Source: Burkholderia seminalis DSM 23518 (GTDB taxonomy: Bacteria; Pseudomonadota; Gammaproteobacteria; Burkholderiales; Burkholderiaceae). Taken from it: 64,000 nucleotides of DNA. Below the pieces are notes generated by a model. The model saw only the letters and a program-made list of their open reading frames with translations. It made no database searches and was not told the DNA's origin. Below, one piece after another: positions 41,852 to 50,042 of the stretch (within the stretch, counting starts at the first letter, position 1; each line of letters opens with the position of its first letter). Made by a program: the position numbers and the translations under genes. The stretch is taken from positions 1 through 64,000 of the forward strand of contig NZ_CADFDK010000013.1 in the NCBI RefSeq assembly GCF_902832885.1, read 5' to 3'.

Positions 41852-42388
41852 CTACGGACGCGACTGATGGAACGACACGTCGATCCGCGACTGCGTCTTG
41901 CAGCGGTACATCACGCCGCGCCCCGTTTCGTCGGTCACGCCTTCGTATGGCCCGTTGCACCCCGTGACCTTGTACGGCGCGAACGGGATGCGCTTGCCGT
42001 CGGTCGGCCGGACCAGCACCGGAATCCGCCCTGTCGGGCCATCGCCGATCATGCGGACGAGCATCATGCGCGACGCATCGATCGGCGCGGCGGAACGCAT
42101 GTAGATCGTGCGCCCCTGCGCGTCGGTCGCGCCTTCGACTTCGAGTTCCCGGCTGTCCTGGGCGGCGCTCGTATAAAGCGCGAATGCATAGCGCGTGTTC
42201 GGCAGCGCCTGTTTCGTCGCGGGATCGTACAGCACGAAATAGCAGCCGTTGACGCCCCTTCCGGCCGTCGCCTGCCCGTCGACCGGTGTGGGATGGCACG
42301 TGTAGGACGAACCGTTGCCGACGTCCGCCTGCGGCGCCTGCTGCCCGGTGCCTGCGCATCCGCCGGCCAGCGCGGCCATCAGCGTCAC
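41852..42388 (-). CDS. Lipoprotein of unknown function, start probably frameshifted
   Basis: As read, a GTG start at 42388 leaves an 11-residue signal (MTLMAALAGGC) that is too short, though LAGGC is a clean lipobox. An ATG at 42422 in another frame begins MKI; removing one G from the GG complementary to 42412-42413 would join it to the main frame as MKIESIRPRACVTLMAALAG, a textbook lipoprotein signal. The mature part (about 168 residues) has paired Cys and repeated conserved phrases NGCYFVLYDPATKQALPNTR and GCNGPYEGVTDETGRGVMYR. Unrecognised; probably surface or periplasmic. Confidence 0.7.
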   Translation of the reverse strand: MTLMAALAGGCAGTGQQAPQADVGNGSSYTCHPTPVDGQATAGRGVNGCYFVLYDPATKQALPNTRYAFALYTSAAQDSRELEVEGATDAQGRTIYMRSAAPIDASRMMLVRMIGDGPTGRIPVLVRPTDGKRIPFAPYKVTGCNGPYEGVTDETGRGVMYRCKTQSRIDVSFHQSRP

Positions 42389-42576
42389 GCACGCGCGCGG
42401 CCTGATCGACTCCGATTTTCATTGGAAGGGATTCCGTTCCCGATTGTTGCAGACGCCGGGCATGCCGCGCCCGATGCGCAGGCTCGCCGCCCTCGGCCTC
42501 CGGCAGGATACGGACATCGCGGTACGCTGTAAATCGTTGCGCCCGCAATCGCCGCTGCCACATCACTGCCACACCG

Positions 42577-43482
42577 CTACCCGCCGCCCGCGACGCGCGC
42601 GATCGTCTGCCGCAGCCAGATGTGTGCGGCGTCGCCATGCCGGCGCTCATGCCAGTGCTGCGCGAATTCGAACGAATCGATCGGGAACGGCGGGTCGAAC
42701 ACGCGCAAGCGTGCGTCGTCGCGCACGCGGTCGAGGTTGCGGCGCGCGACGGTCAGCACGAGATCGGTACCCGCGATCAGGTCGTTCGCGACACTCCAGA
42801 ACGGCAGGATCACCGCGATGTGCCGCTCGTGCCGCAGCCGCGCGAGCGCCCGATCGACCTCGTTGTCCATCCCGTCACGCATCGCGACGAGCGCGTGCGG
42901 CCGCGCGAGCCACGCGTCGAGCGCGAGTTCGCCGCGGCGCGGCAGGCGGCTCGCGTCGGCCACGCATGCGAACGACTCCACGAACAGCGGCTGGGCATGC
43001 AGGTCGCGCTGCAATGCGGGCAGCACGCCGAGCGCGAGATCGACCTCGCCGTCCATCAACTGCATGCGCATCGCCTCGCGCGTGCCCTGCGACACGATCA
43101 GCTCGATGCCCGGCGCGTCGGCGCGCAACGTCTTCACGAGCGCGGGCAGCACGATCCGCGCACCGTAGTCGGACATCGCGATGCGAAAGACGCGCGTGGC
43201 CGCGGACGGATCGAACGCCGGCGGCTCGATCAGCGCGCCGAGCCGCCCGAGGACGTCGTTCAGCGGCTCGACCAGTTCGTTCGCGCGCGCGGTCAGCTCG
43301 AGCCGGCCCGCGCGCCGCACCAGCAGCGGATCGCCGAAGATCTCGCGCAGCCGCGCGAGCGCGTGGCTCACGGCCGGCTGGCTCCGGTGCAGCCGGAGCG
43401 CCGTGCGCGAGATGTGACGTTCGCTCAGCAACACATGCAGCGTGACGAGCAGGTTCAGGTCGATACGGGCCAGATTATTCAT
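42577..43482 (-). CDS. LysR-family regulator, NodD/LeuO-like branch
   Basis: About 301 residues from MNNLARIDLNLL (start 43482; an ATG at 43500 adds six residues). The DLNLL opening, long recognition helix LHRSQPAVSHALARLREIFG and DPLLVRRAGRLELT place it in the NodD/LinR/LeuO branch. Effector domain from about residue 90 (TRVFRIAMSDYGARIVLPAL). Divergent from the YdcZ-family transporter gene, which it probably controls. Confidence 0.9.
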   Translation of the reverse strand: MNNLARIDLNLLVTLHVLLSERHISRTALRLHRSQPAVSHALARLREIFGDPLLVRRAGRLELTARANELVEPLNDVLGRLGALIEPPAFDPSAATRVFRIAMSDYGARIVLPALVKTLRADAPGIELIVSQGTREAMRMQLMDGEVDLALGVLPALQRDLHAQPLFVESFACVADASRLPRRGELALDAWLARPHALVAMRDGMDNEVDRALARLRHERHIAVILPFWSVANDLIAGTDLVLTVARRNLDRVRDDARLRVFDPPFPIDSFEFAQHWHERRHGDAAHIWLRQTIARVAGGG

Positions 43483-43572
43483 TGCACGAATACGAGCCAT
43501 CCGAAAGACGAATTTCCATTCGCCATCTTAATGGATGACACTCTTTTCGACATCCTTTCAAGACCGACCAAG

Positions 43573-44094
43573 ATGACGACTTCGCTTTCCTTCGCCACGC
43601 TCCCGCTCGCCGTCGCGGCTTTCGTCGCCGGCGCGCTCGTGCCGCTGCAGGGCGGCAGCAACGCCGCGCTCGGGCGTGCGCTCGGCCACCCGCTGTGGGC
43701 GAGCGTCGCGTCGCTGACGGTCAGCCTGCTCGCGGTGCTGCCGGTGCTGCTGGCGACGCGTGCGCACGCACCGCTCGTCGGCGACGCGCTGCAGCGCCCA
43801 CTGTGGATGTGGCTCGGCGGCCTCGCGGGCGTGATCTACATCACGCTCGCGCTGATCCTGACGCCGCGGCTCGGCGCGACGACCTTCATCGTCTGCGTCG
43901 TCGCCGGGCAGATGCTCGCATCGCTGCTGATCGACCACTACGGGCTGATGGGGCTCGCGCAGCGGCTGGCGACGCCCGGCCGCATCGCGGGCATCGCGCT
44001 GATCTTCGCGGGGATGATCGTCGTGCAATGGCAAACGCCCGCGCCGGTTGCGGCAGGCAACGCGGCGGCCGCGCGGCCCGAGCCGCAGCGTTGA
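43573..44094 (+). CDS. DMT-superfamily membrane protein, YdcZ (DUF606) type
   Basis: 173 residues from ATG at 43573; an upstream ATG at 43531 is possible but would sit in the promoter gap. Five helices in the bacterial DUF606 pattern: FVAGALVPLQGGSNAALGRA, LWASVASLTVSLLAVLPVLL, GGLAGVIYITLALILTPRLG, TTFIVCVVAGQMLASLLIDH, IAGIALIFAGMIVVQW. Half-size DMT transporter, often with a second copy. Substrate unknown. Confidence 0.88.
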   Translation: MTTSLSFATLPLAVAAFVAGALVPLQGGSNAALGRALGHPLWASVASLTVSLLAVLPVLLATRAHAPLVGDALQRPLWMWLGGLAGVIYITLALILTPRLGATTFIVCVVAGQMLASLLIDHYGLMGLAQRLATPGRIAGIALIFAGMIVVQWQTPAPVAAGNAAAARPEPQR

Positions 44095-44131
44095 CCGCGA
44101 AGGTCACGGGCCCGCGGCGGCCGGCCGTGCG

Positions 44132-44497
44132 TCAGCCCGCGAGCTTCTTCAGCGCGTCGAGCACAGCGTCGCCCTTGAACGGCTTCACGATCCAGCCCTT
44201 CACGCCGGCCGCCTTGCCGCGCTCCTTCATCGCCGGGCTGCTTTCGGTCGTCAGCATCACGACGTTGACCGCCGTGTTCGCCAGTTCGCCGCGGATCTTC
44301 TCGACCATCGTCAGGCCATCCATGTTCGGCATGTTCACGTCGCTGATCACGAGGCGCACGCCGGGCGTCGCCTTGAGCTTCGCGAGCCCGTCCTTGCCGT
44401 CGACGGCCGTCGCGACGTCGAGCCCGTGATTGCGCAGGAAACCCGCGACCTCGTCGCGCACCGTGCCCGAATCGTCGACCACCAGAATCTTTGCCAT
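44132..44497 (-). CDS. cheY: CheY-like single-domain response regulator
   Basis: 121 residues, RBS GGAGG. Complete receiver: acidic pair in LVVDDSGTVRDE, phosphoacceptor Asp53 in LVISDVNMPNMDGL, Thr in VVMLTTESSP, Lys in IVKPFKGD. No output domain, so like CheY it should act by binding a target. Last gene of the signalling operon, 29 bases after the receiver-CheX gene. Whether it reaches the flagellar motor or another target cannot be told. It may be one of several CheY proteins in the cell. Confidence 0.9.
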   Translation of the reverse strand: MAKILVVDDSGTVRDEVAGFLRNHGLDVATAVDGKDGLAKLKATPGVRLVISDVNMPNMDGLTMVEKIRGELANTAVNVVMLTTESSPAMKERGKAAGVKGWIVKPFKGDAVLDALKKLAG

Positions 44498-44526
44498 GTC
44501 GTATTCCTCCTTCGTTGTTGCTGACT

Positions 44527-45486
44527 TCAAAACAGTTCGAGTTCACCCGACTCGACCATCGGTCCGACGTCCTGCACCGATTCGCGGAAATCCTCCGGCG
44601 ACCAGCTGAGGCTGAACACGAAGCGCTGGTCGAGACAGACGGCGCGCCCCGATTGCGGATCGGTCATCCGGTACTTGAAACAAAGCTGCGGACAGTCGCC
44701 GCCGAACGAGATGAACTTCTGCTTGTGGTTGACGACGAGCGGCACCTGCACCGGATGGCGCGCCAGCGCCTCGGCGTCGCCGAGATAGCGGTTCTTGAAC
44801 GCGCCCCACACGAGGTTCGTCAGTTCGCCGAGCACGCTGTTCACGTCGCGGAAATCCGGCGCGCGACCCTCGCCGCGCGTGCCGCCGATCATGTCGAGCA
44901 GCGGCTGCTCGCTCGTTTGCAGCAGCATGTAGCCGCGGCACCACGCGCTTTCGAGCGCGATCAGGCTGAACACCTCGCCGAAGATGATCTGGTCGCGGAC
45001 GATGCACGGCGTTTCGTGCTCGATCGCCATGCCCGGGAACAGGCTGTCGATGCGCGCCTCGGTGATCTCCGAGATGCCGCGCACGAGCGCGTTCGGATAA
45101 TCGCGGCCGAACAGGTATTCGTCGATCGCGCGCTCGAGCGGCGTCATGTCGTCCGCGACGTAGGCCGCGCAGGCCACGCGCGCGAGCGCATCGGGCAGTC
45201 CGTCGCGCGACGCGAGCGATTCGCGGCGCAGGATGATCGGCAGTTCGGGCCGCAGCGCATCGATCTGCGTGGCGATGATCGCGCTCTCGGCCGGCGAACC
45301 GCCGTAATCCTCGGCCAGCAGGATCGCGCCGAGGTCGATGTTCGAGCGCAGCACCTTCAGCAGCCGGCTGCGCCGCACAGTCAGGCCGACCAGGTTGTGC
45401 TCGTCGCAGAAGCGCTTGATCGCATCGGCGTGCGCGCGGCTGTCGTCGAGCACGAGCACCTTGCTGACGGGTTGGTCTTGGGTCAT
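44527..45486 (-). CDS. Receiver-CheC/CheX-like phosphatase fusion
   Basis: 319 residues. Residues 8-125 form a degenerate receiver: VLVLDDSRAHADAIKRFCDE keeps the acidic pair, but the third beta-strand reads ILLAEDYGG where DxxMP is expected, so phosphorylation is doubtful. Residues about 150-300 match the CheC/CheX/FliY phosphatase group: SVLGELTN fits the (D/S)xxxExxN signature, and a Pro follows about 21 residues later (ALARHP). The chain ends GELELF, as does its neighbour. It probably dephosphorylates CheY. Fourth gene of the operon. Confidence 0.82.
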   Translation of the reverse strand: MTQDQPVSKVLVLDDSRAHADAIKRFCDEHNLVGLTVRRSRLLKVLRSNIDLGAILLAEDYGGSPAESAIIATQIDALRPELPIILRRESLASRDGLPDALARVACAAYVADDMTPLERAIDEYLFGRDYPNALVRGISEITEARIDSLFPGMAIEHETPCIVRDQIIFGEVFSLIALESAWCRGYMLLQTSEQPLLDMIGGTRGEGRAPDFRDVNSVLGELTNLVWGAFKNRYLGDAEALARHPVQVPLVVNHKQKFISFGGDCPQLCFKYRMTDPQSGRAVCLDQRFVFSLSWSPEDFRESVQDVGPMVESGELELF

Positions 45487-45508
45487 CTCGCGGATTCCTC
45501 GTGGTCGG

Positions 45509-46099
45509 TCAGAACAGTTCGAGCTCGCCGCCGGTATCCACCGCCGCCGTTTCCGGCACCTGGAAATCGACCGGCGCGTTCGCGCACACGCACAGCGTCG
45601 CGCCGACCCGCACGTCGCCGTCGAGCGTGAGGTCGTACGCGGCCACGTAATCGGGTGCGAGCACGGGCAGATAGTCGATGCTCGCGCCGCTCAGCAAATA
45701 CGGCGTCGACATCCCGAGATCGGGGAACGGCGCGGTCAGCGCCTGGTTGATCGCGCCGCAGCACAGGTTCGCGACTTCCATGAACGCTTCGGGCAGCGGC
45801 CGCTGGCTGCCCGTGCCCGCCGTCGTGCCGGCGAAATGGCGTCGTGTCGCGTCGTCGTCGTTGAAGCGCAGCGCGAGCAGCAGGCGGAAATGCAGGGCCG
45901 AGATCGTCAGTACCGCGACATGCTCGGGCACCTTCGGCGCCGACCGCGACCTCGCATGCACGCGATCGTGCCCGTCGTGTTCGTCGTGCTCGTGGCCGGC
46001 GGCCGGCCGGATGTCGCACGCGCCGCCGGACGCGAGCCGCGTGCGCGCCGCGTCGAAAAAGATCCGTTCGAAACCGGCCCTGGCCTGCGCGCTGATCAC
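45509..46099 (-). CDS. CheC/CheX-like phosphatase with His-rich insert
   Basis: 196 residues. After a His/Asp-rich loop (residues about 35-48, AAGHEHDEHDGHDRVHARS, perhaps metal-binding) the CheX-like domain has EAFMEVANLCCGAINQAL, where ExxN is kept with Glu replacing the leading D/S and a Pro 22 residues beyond, then STPYLLSGASIDYLPVLA. It ends GGELELF. Start overlaps the MCP-like gene stop by four bases. A CheY-phosphate phosphatase or adaptor is the likely role. Confidence 0.78.
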   Translation of the reverse strand: MISAQARAGFERIFFDAARTRLASGGACDIRPAAGHEHDEHDGHDRVHARSRSAPKVPEHVAVLTISALHFRLLLALRFNDDDATRRHFAGTTAGTGSQRPLPEAFMEVANLCCGAINQALTAPFPDLGMSTPYLLSGASIDYLPVLAPDYVAAYDLTLDGDVRVGATLCVCANAPVDFQVPETAAVDTGGELELF

Positions 46100-46842
46100 G
46101 CCGCCTCTCCTTCGATGCGCGCGTGCAGCTGCCCCGCCAGCGTCTCGACGGTCGCGAGCGCGGCCGTGATCATCTTGCCGCCGGCCTGGATGTCCTGGAA
46201 CGTCGCGGCCGTCACGAGATCGTTGCGGTTCAGGCTGTCGCGATAACTGTTCGACAGTTGCTGCGAACGCGCGGCCAGCCCGCGCACCTCGCTCGCGACG
46301 ATCGAGAAGCCGCGTCCGGCCGAGCCCGCGCGCGCGGCCTCGATCGACGCGTTCAGCGACACGATCGACACGTGCGCGACGATCGCCGACAGCTCCTGGT
46401 TCTTCGCGCGCATGTCGTGGTTCTGCGTGGTCAGCGAGATCATCTGCTCGTGCCAGCGCTCGAACGTGCCGGCGAGCCCGCGCAGGCGCGCGGCTTCGTC
46501 GGCGATCTTCATCGCATGCTGCGCGAGCGCCGCGCGCTCGGCAAACAGCGCCTGCCGCGCATCACGCTGCGCGCCGGCCACCGACGCCTCGCGCGCCAGC
46601 GCTTCCTCGAGCTGCGCCTCGCGTTGCGCCCAGGCGTCGGCTGCCGCCGCGTGCGCGGACACCGCGGCTTGCGCACGCGCTTCGGCCGCGTCGAGCGCGC
46701 CGCGCAACGTGTCCGCGTCATGTTCCATCGCCGCGACGAGCCGCCCGCGCATCACGCGAAACACGATCGCCGCGGCCACCGCGACGACCGCACCGCCCGC
46801 CAGCGCGACGGCCGCCTGAATCATCCACGCCTGCACGATCAC
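46096..46842 (-). CDS. Minimal MCP-like signalling protein
   Basis: 248 residues. One N-terminal membrane helix (about 9-29), a coiled coil rich in Ala, Glu and Arg (about 35-150), then a shortened MCP tip: IVSLNASIEAARAGSAGRGF SIV is the hairpin consensus, followed by ASEVRGLAARSQQLSN. It lacks a sensing domain and most of the methylation helices, and has no pentapeptide tether. In normal arrays this tip binds CheA through CheW; here no CheW is encoded, and the partner kinase has no CheW-like domain. Ends four bases into the next gene. Confidence 0.85.
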   Translation of the reverse strand: MIVQAWMIQAAVALAGGAVVAVAAAIVFRVMRGRLVAAMEHDADTLRGALDAAEARAQAAVSAHAAAADAWAQREAQLEEALAREASVAGAQRDARQALFAERAALAQHAMKIADEAARLRGLAGTFERWHEQMISLTTQNHDMRAKNQELSAIVAHVSIVSLNASIEAARAGSAGRGFSIVASEVRGLAARSQQLSNSYRDSLNRNDLVTAATFQDIQAGGKMITAALATVETLAGQLHARIEGEAA

Positions 46843-46846
46843 GTCG

Positions 46847-49234
46847 TCACTCCGCCGCGCCGATATCCGCGATGCGCGCCCGCTGCTCGTGCGGCGCGTC
46901 GTGCGCGGCGCCGTCGGCCGCGAAGCGCACCGGCAGCGACACGATCGTCTCGAACGCGCGGTACGGCGCGCCGGCGCGATCGTCGGTGAAGCGCAGCGCG
47001 ATATTGCCGCCGTCGCGCTTCAGGAAGTTGCGCACCGCGTCCATGCCGACGCCGCGCCCCGACACCTCGGTCACCGTCTGCGCGGTCGAGAAGCCCGGCC
47101 GGAAGATCAGCTCGGCGACATCCTCGTCGGACAGCGCCGCTTCGTTGCCGGCCTCGATCCAGCCGCGCTCGCGCGCGATGCCGCGGATCCGGTCGAGCGC
47201 GAGGCCGCGGCCGTCGTCGCCGAGCACGAACCACAGCTCGCCGCCGCCCACGCCGACCGCGATGTCGATCGTGCCGGACGCCGGCTTGCCGGCCGCGCGC
47301 CGCTCCTCCGACGATTCGATGCCGTGATCGATCGCGTTGCGCAGCAGGTGCATGAACACGTTCTTCAGCGTCGCGGCGATCTCGCTGCGCACGCGCTGGC
47401 CGTGGCTGTCGACATGCACGACGGGCGCCGGCTTGCCGAGTTCGGCCGCGAGCGACGGCAGCGACTCGATCACGCCGCCGAGCGCGTCGCCGATGCCCTG
47501 CGTGCCGAGCTGGCTCAGCATGCGGCGCACGGCATCGCGTGCCGCGTGCCAGTCGGCCACGTTCGCCGGATCGGCGCCGTCGAGCACGCGCAGGCTTTCG
47601 CTGATGTGCGCGCGTTCGACCATCAGGAACTCGGCGCCGCCCTGCGCCGGCTCACCGCCGCGGCCGAGCGTGACCGCGTTGATCGTCGCGTAGTGTTCGA
47701 CGGCATCGCGCACGCGCGCGAGGTCGTCCATCAGCGCGTCGCGGTTCCACTCGGGGCCGCCGTCCGCGCGGCGCAGCGATTCGTACGCCTGCTCGGCCTC
47801 GTGAACGATGTTCGTCAGGTGCTGCAGGCTGTACGTGCGCGCGTTGCCCTTGATCGTGTGCATGTTGCGGAACAGCGCGGCGACGATCGAATGATCGGCG
47901 CGCTCGTGCTGGCGGATCATCCGCTCGTTCTCGCTCAGGAAGCCCTTCGCGCTGTGCACGAAGTCGTGGAACTTGTCCTGGCTGATCGACAGGATCTCGC
48001 CGATCATCTCGAGGCGGCGCTGCTGCTCGCCCGCCTGCGCGGTCAACTCGCGGATCTCGGTCACGTCGCGCACGCACAGCATCAGCCGCACGACCGCGTC
48101 GGTCTCGTCGGTGATCGCCGACCAGCTCAGGTCGAGCCACTTCTCGCGGCCGTCCGGCATGCGCTTCGCGACTTCGTTGACGAGCAGGTGTTCGTTGAAC
48201 TCGAAGTTCATGCTGTCCTCGCCGAGGCACGCATGCACGGCCGCATCGACCTGCGAACGCGCGTCGGCGCCGATCGCCGAATCGTCGAACACGAGCGCCA
48301 TCAGGTCGCGCCCGGCGATGTCGTTCGTCTCGAAGATGGTTTCGAGGTACGCCGAATATTCCGCATGCACGACGCCGCCTTCGACGACGGTCAGGATCCC
48401 CTGCTGCATGTTCTGCAGCATCGCCTGGATGTCGGCCGTCTTCTGCTTGAGTTGCGCGGCGTTCTCCTGGATCTTCTCGATCATCCCGTTGAACGCGACG
48501 ATCGAATGGCCGATCTCGTCCATCCGGCCCACCGGCACGCGGCGCGTGAAATCCTGGCTCGTCGCGATCTCGCTCATCGCCGTCTGCATCCCGATCAGCG
48601 GGCGCGTGATCTGGCGATACAGCACGAAGCCGAGCGCAGTCAGCAGCACGATCACCGTGCCGGCGACGCCCGCGATCGCGGTCGCCGTCGTCGCGAGCAT
48701 CCCGTTCAGCGCGCTGATCGCGTCGTCCTTCTGGCGGTTCTTCTCGACGCGCAGCGTGCCGACGATGCTCTCGAGTTCGTCGCGATACTGCGCGACGTTC
48801 GCGAACAGGTAGGCCTGCGCCATCTCGGCCTTGCCGTCCGCCTTCATCTTCACGGTGTCGTCGATCGCCGCGAAATAGTTCGCGGCGCTGTCCTTCGCCT
48901 GCGCGACGAGGCCCTCCTGCGCATGGCCGACCGCCGATTTCGCCTGCACGTCGAGTGCGGCGCGCAGCGCGGCCTGCTTCGCCTTCAGCTCGTCGCGCGC
49001 CTGCGCGGCCGTGTTCGCGTCGGGCGCGTAGACGAGCGTCATCGTCGCGATCTGGATGTTCTTCACGTCGGCGACGAGATCGGCCGACGCGAGCGCGCTC
49101 GGCACGATGCCCTGGGTGACCTGACGCACCTCGGACGCGCTCTTGCGTGTCTGGTACACGGCATAGATGCCGATCGCGGACAGCGCGAAGAACGTCAGGA
49201 CGACTAGCAGCGTAATGCGATGACGGATGGTCAT
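46847..49234 (-). CDS. Membrane CheA-like hybrid sensor kinase (HAMP-PAS-Hpt-HATPase)
   Basis: 795 residues. TM1 about 8-27, a helical periplasmic region 29-180 of the 4HB/MCP kind (LVYAPDANTAAQARDELKAK), TM2 about 184-206, HAMP 207-262, a PAS-like domain 272-395, an Hpt-type helical domain with phospho-His459 (FRNMHTIKGNAR), a linker, and a CheA-type ATPase: N-box HLLRNAIDHGIES (Asn633), GDDGRGL 672-678, SGRGVGM 726-732. It ends shortly after, so the regulatory P5/CheW-like domain of CheA is missing. Leads the operon and presumably phosphorylates CheY downstream. Confidence 0.88.
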   Translation of the reverse strand: MTIRHRITLLVVLTFFALSAIGIYAVYQTRKSASEVRQVTQGIVPSALASADLVADVKNIQIATMTLVYAPDANTAAQARDELKAKQAALRAALDVQAKSAVGHAQEGLVAQAKDSAANYFAAIDDTVKMKADGKAEMAQAYLFANVAQYRDELESIVGTLRVEKNRQKDDAISALNGMLATTATAIAGVAGTVIVLLTALGFVLYRQITRPLIGMQTAMSEIATSQDFTRRVPVGRMDEIGHSIVAFNGMIEKIQENAAQLKQKTADIQAMLQNMQQGILTVVEGGVVHAEYSAYLETIFETNDIAGRDLMALVFDDSAIGADARSQVDAAVHACLGEDSMNFEFNEHLLVNEVAKRMPDGREKWLDLSWSAITDETDAVVRLMLCVRDVTEIRELTAQAGEQQRRLEMIGEILSISQDKFHDFVHSAKGFLSENERMIRQHERADHSIVAALFRNMHTIKGNARTYSLQHLTNIVHEAEQAYESLRRADGGPEWNRDALMDDLARVRDAVEHYATINAVTLGRGGEPAQGGAEFLMVERAHISESLRVLDGADPANVADWHAARDAVRRMLSQLGTQGIGDALGGVIESLPSLAAELGKPAPVVHVDSHGQRVRSEIAATLKNVFMHLLRNAIDHGIESSEERRAAGKPASGTIDIAVGVGGGELWFVLGDDGRGLALDRIRGIARERGWIEAGNEAALSDEDVAELIFRPGFSTAQTVTEVSGRGVGMDAVRNFLKRDGGNIALRFTDDRAGAPYRAFETIVSLPVRFAADGAAHDAPHEQRARIADIGAAE

Positions 49235-49634
49235 GAGGCCAGCTCCCCGCAGCGATCCGGCTTCGATCGCCCTTTGGTCTATTGAAAGAATGTGAGCGCC
49301 GAATTATCGGGGATGGTGTATGACTGTCCGATGACCGTAAATCAATCGTTCATTGAGGAAATTGCAATGAATAATTGCGTCGGGAAAAGCCTAAAGTTTT
49401 TTCCGGATTGGCCGTTAACTTCGCGCCGCCAATGCAGGTATGGCTGCATGATTTGCCGAATTTTTGAAGTGGCGGATATTCATTGTTTTATTCATGATCC
49501 GCAAAATCGATTTTATTGAATGCCGGTAAAACGTTTGCGTATTATTTACGAGCCTGTTTGTTTTGGCAGCTCTTGCAATCGAAGCCGCGTTCGCGCCGCA
49601 GGTTCGTGAATGTCGAACCGGCACGATCGGCCGT
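49235..49634. promoter_or_regulatory. AT-rich control region of the signalling operon
   Basis: 400 bases between the kinase start and the vapC stop. The part 49290-49560 is AT-rich. The kinase promoter must lie near 49240-49330 on the minus strand; CCCGATAA (minus, about 49310-49303) resembles a sigma-28 -10 box but has no matching -35. The plus-strand site at 49392 is listed separately. A 50-codon frame from 49367 has poor codon use and is not called. Confidence 0.5.
49392..49418 (+). promoter_or_regulatory. Near-consensus sigma-28 (FliA) promoter
   Basis: TAAAGTTT (49392-49399), an 11-base spacer, then GCCGTTAA (49411-49418); the flagellar sigma-28 consensus is TAAAGTTT-N11-GCCGATAA, so 15 of 16 positions agree. 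It reads rightward, where no gene lies on the plus strand until the esterase at 50311; the vapBC pair in between is antisense. Confidence 0.7.
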
Positions 49635-50042
49635 TCAATGTTCGCACGGCCCGGCAAGCCAGTCTTCGAATTGCAGTCGCGGTACCCGCTCGAATTCGCG
49701 AACGTTGTGCGTGACAAGCACCAGATGCCGGGCGCGTGCCTGCCCGGCTATCAAGGCATCGTATGGACCGATCGGCGTACCGGCCGCCATCAGGTGCGCA
49801 CGAATCTCGCCGGCATGCTGAGCATCCTCGACATCGAAGGACACGACCTCGAACTGAAGCGCCTCGACACGCGCGACATTCGCAGCCGCTCGCTGGCTCT
49901 TGTACGCGCCGTAATAGAGTTGGTGCGCGACGATCGCCGGCATCCCGAAATCAGCCGGCTGGTAGGAACGCAGGCGGCCCAGCATGGCCGGCTCGCCTTT
50001 GAGAACGGCAATCACCGCGTGGGTATCCAGCAGGAATTTCAT
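49635..50042 (-). CDS. vapC: VapC toxin, PIN-domain ribonuclease
   Basis: 135 residues. Acidic PIN signature: FLLDTHAVIAVL (Asp6), IVAHQLYYGA, IGPYDALIAGQA (Asp) and VTHNVREFERV. Start at 50042 overlaps the antitoxin stop by four bases, the usual toxin-antitoxin coupling. Cuts RNA when the antitoxin is lost. Confidence 0.9.
   Translation of the reverse strand: MKFLLDTHAVIAVLKGEPAMLGRLRSYQPADFGMPAIVAHQLYYGAYKSQRAAANVARVEALQFEVVSFDVEDAQHAGEIRAHLMAAGTPIGPYDALIAGQARARHLVLVTHNVREFERVPRLQFEDWLAGPCEH

Noticed and set aside
49300-49330. Sigma-28 promoter on the minus strand for the kinase operon
   Set aside because: CCCGATAA resembles the -10 box, but the sequence at the -35 position does not match TAAA.
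49367-49519. 50-codon frame with GAGGAA upstream in the AT-rich gap
   Set aside because: Codon use is unlike the rest of the window, sequence is Cys-rich with no resemblance to known proteins, and it overlaps the sigma-28 site; too little support to call a gene.
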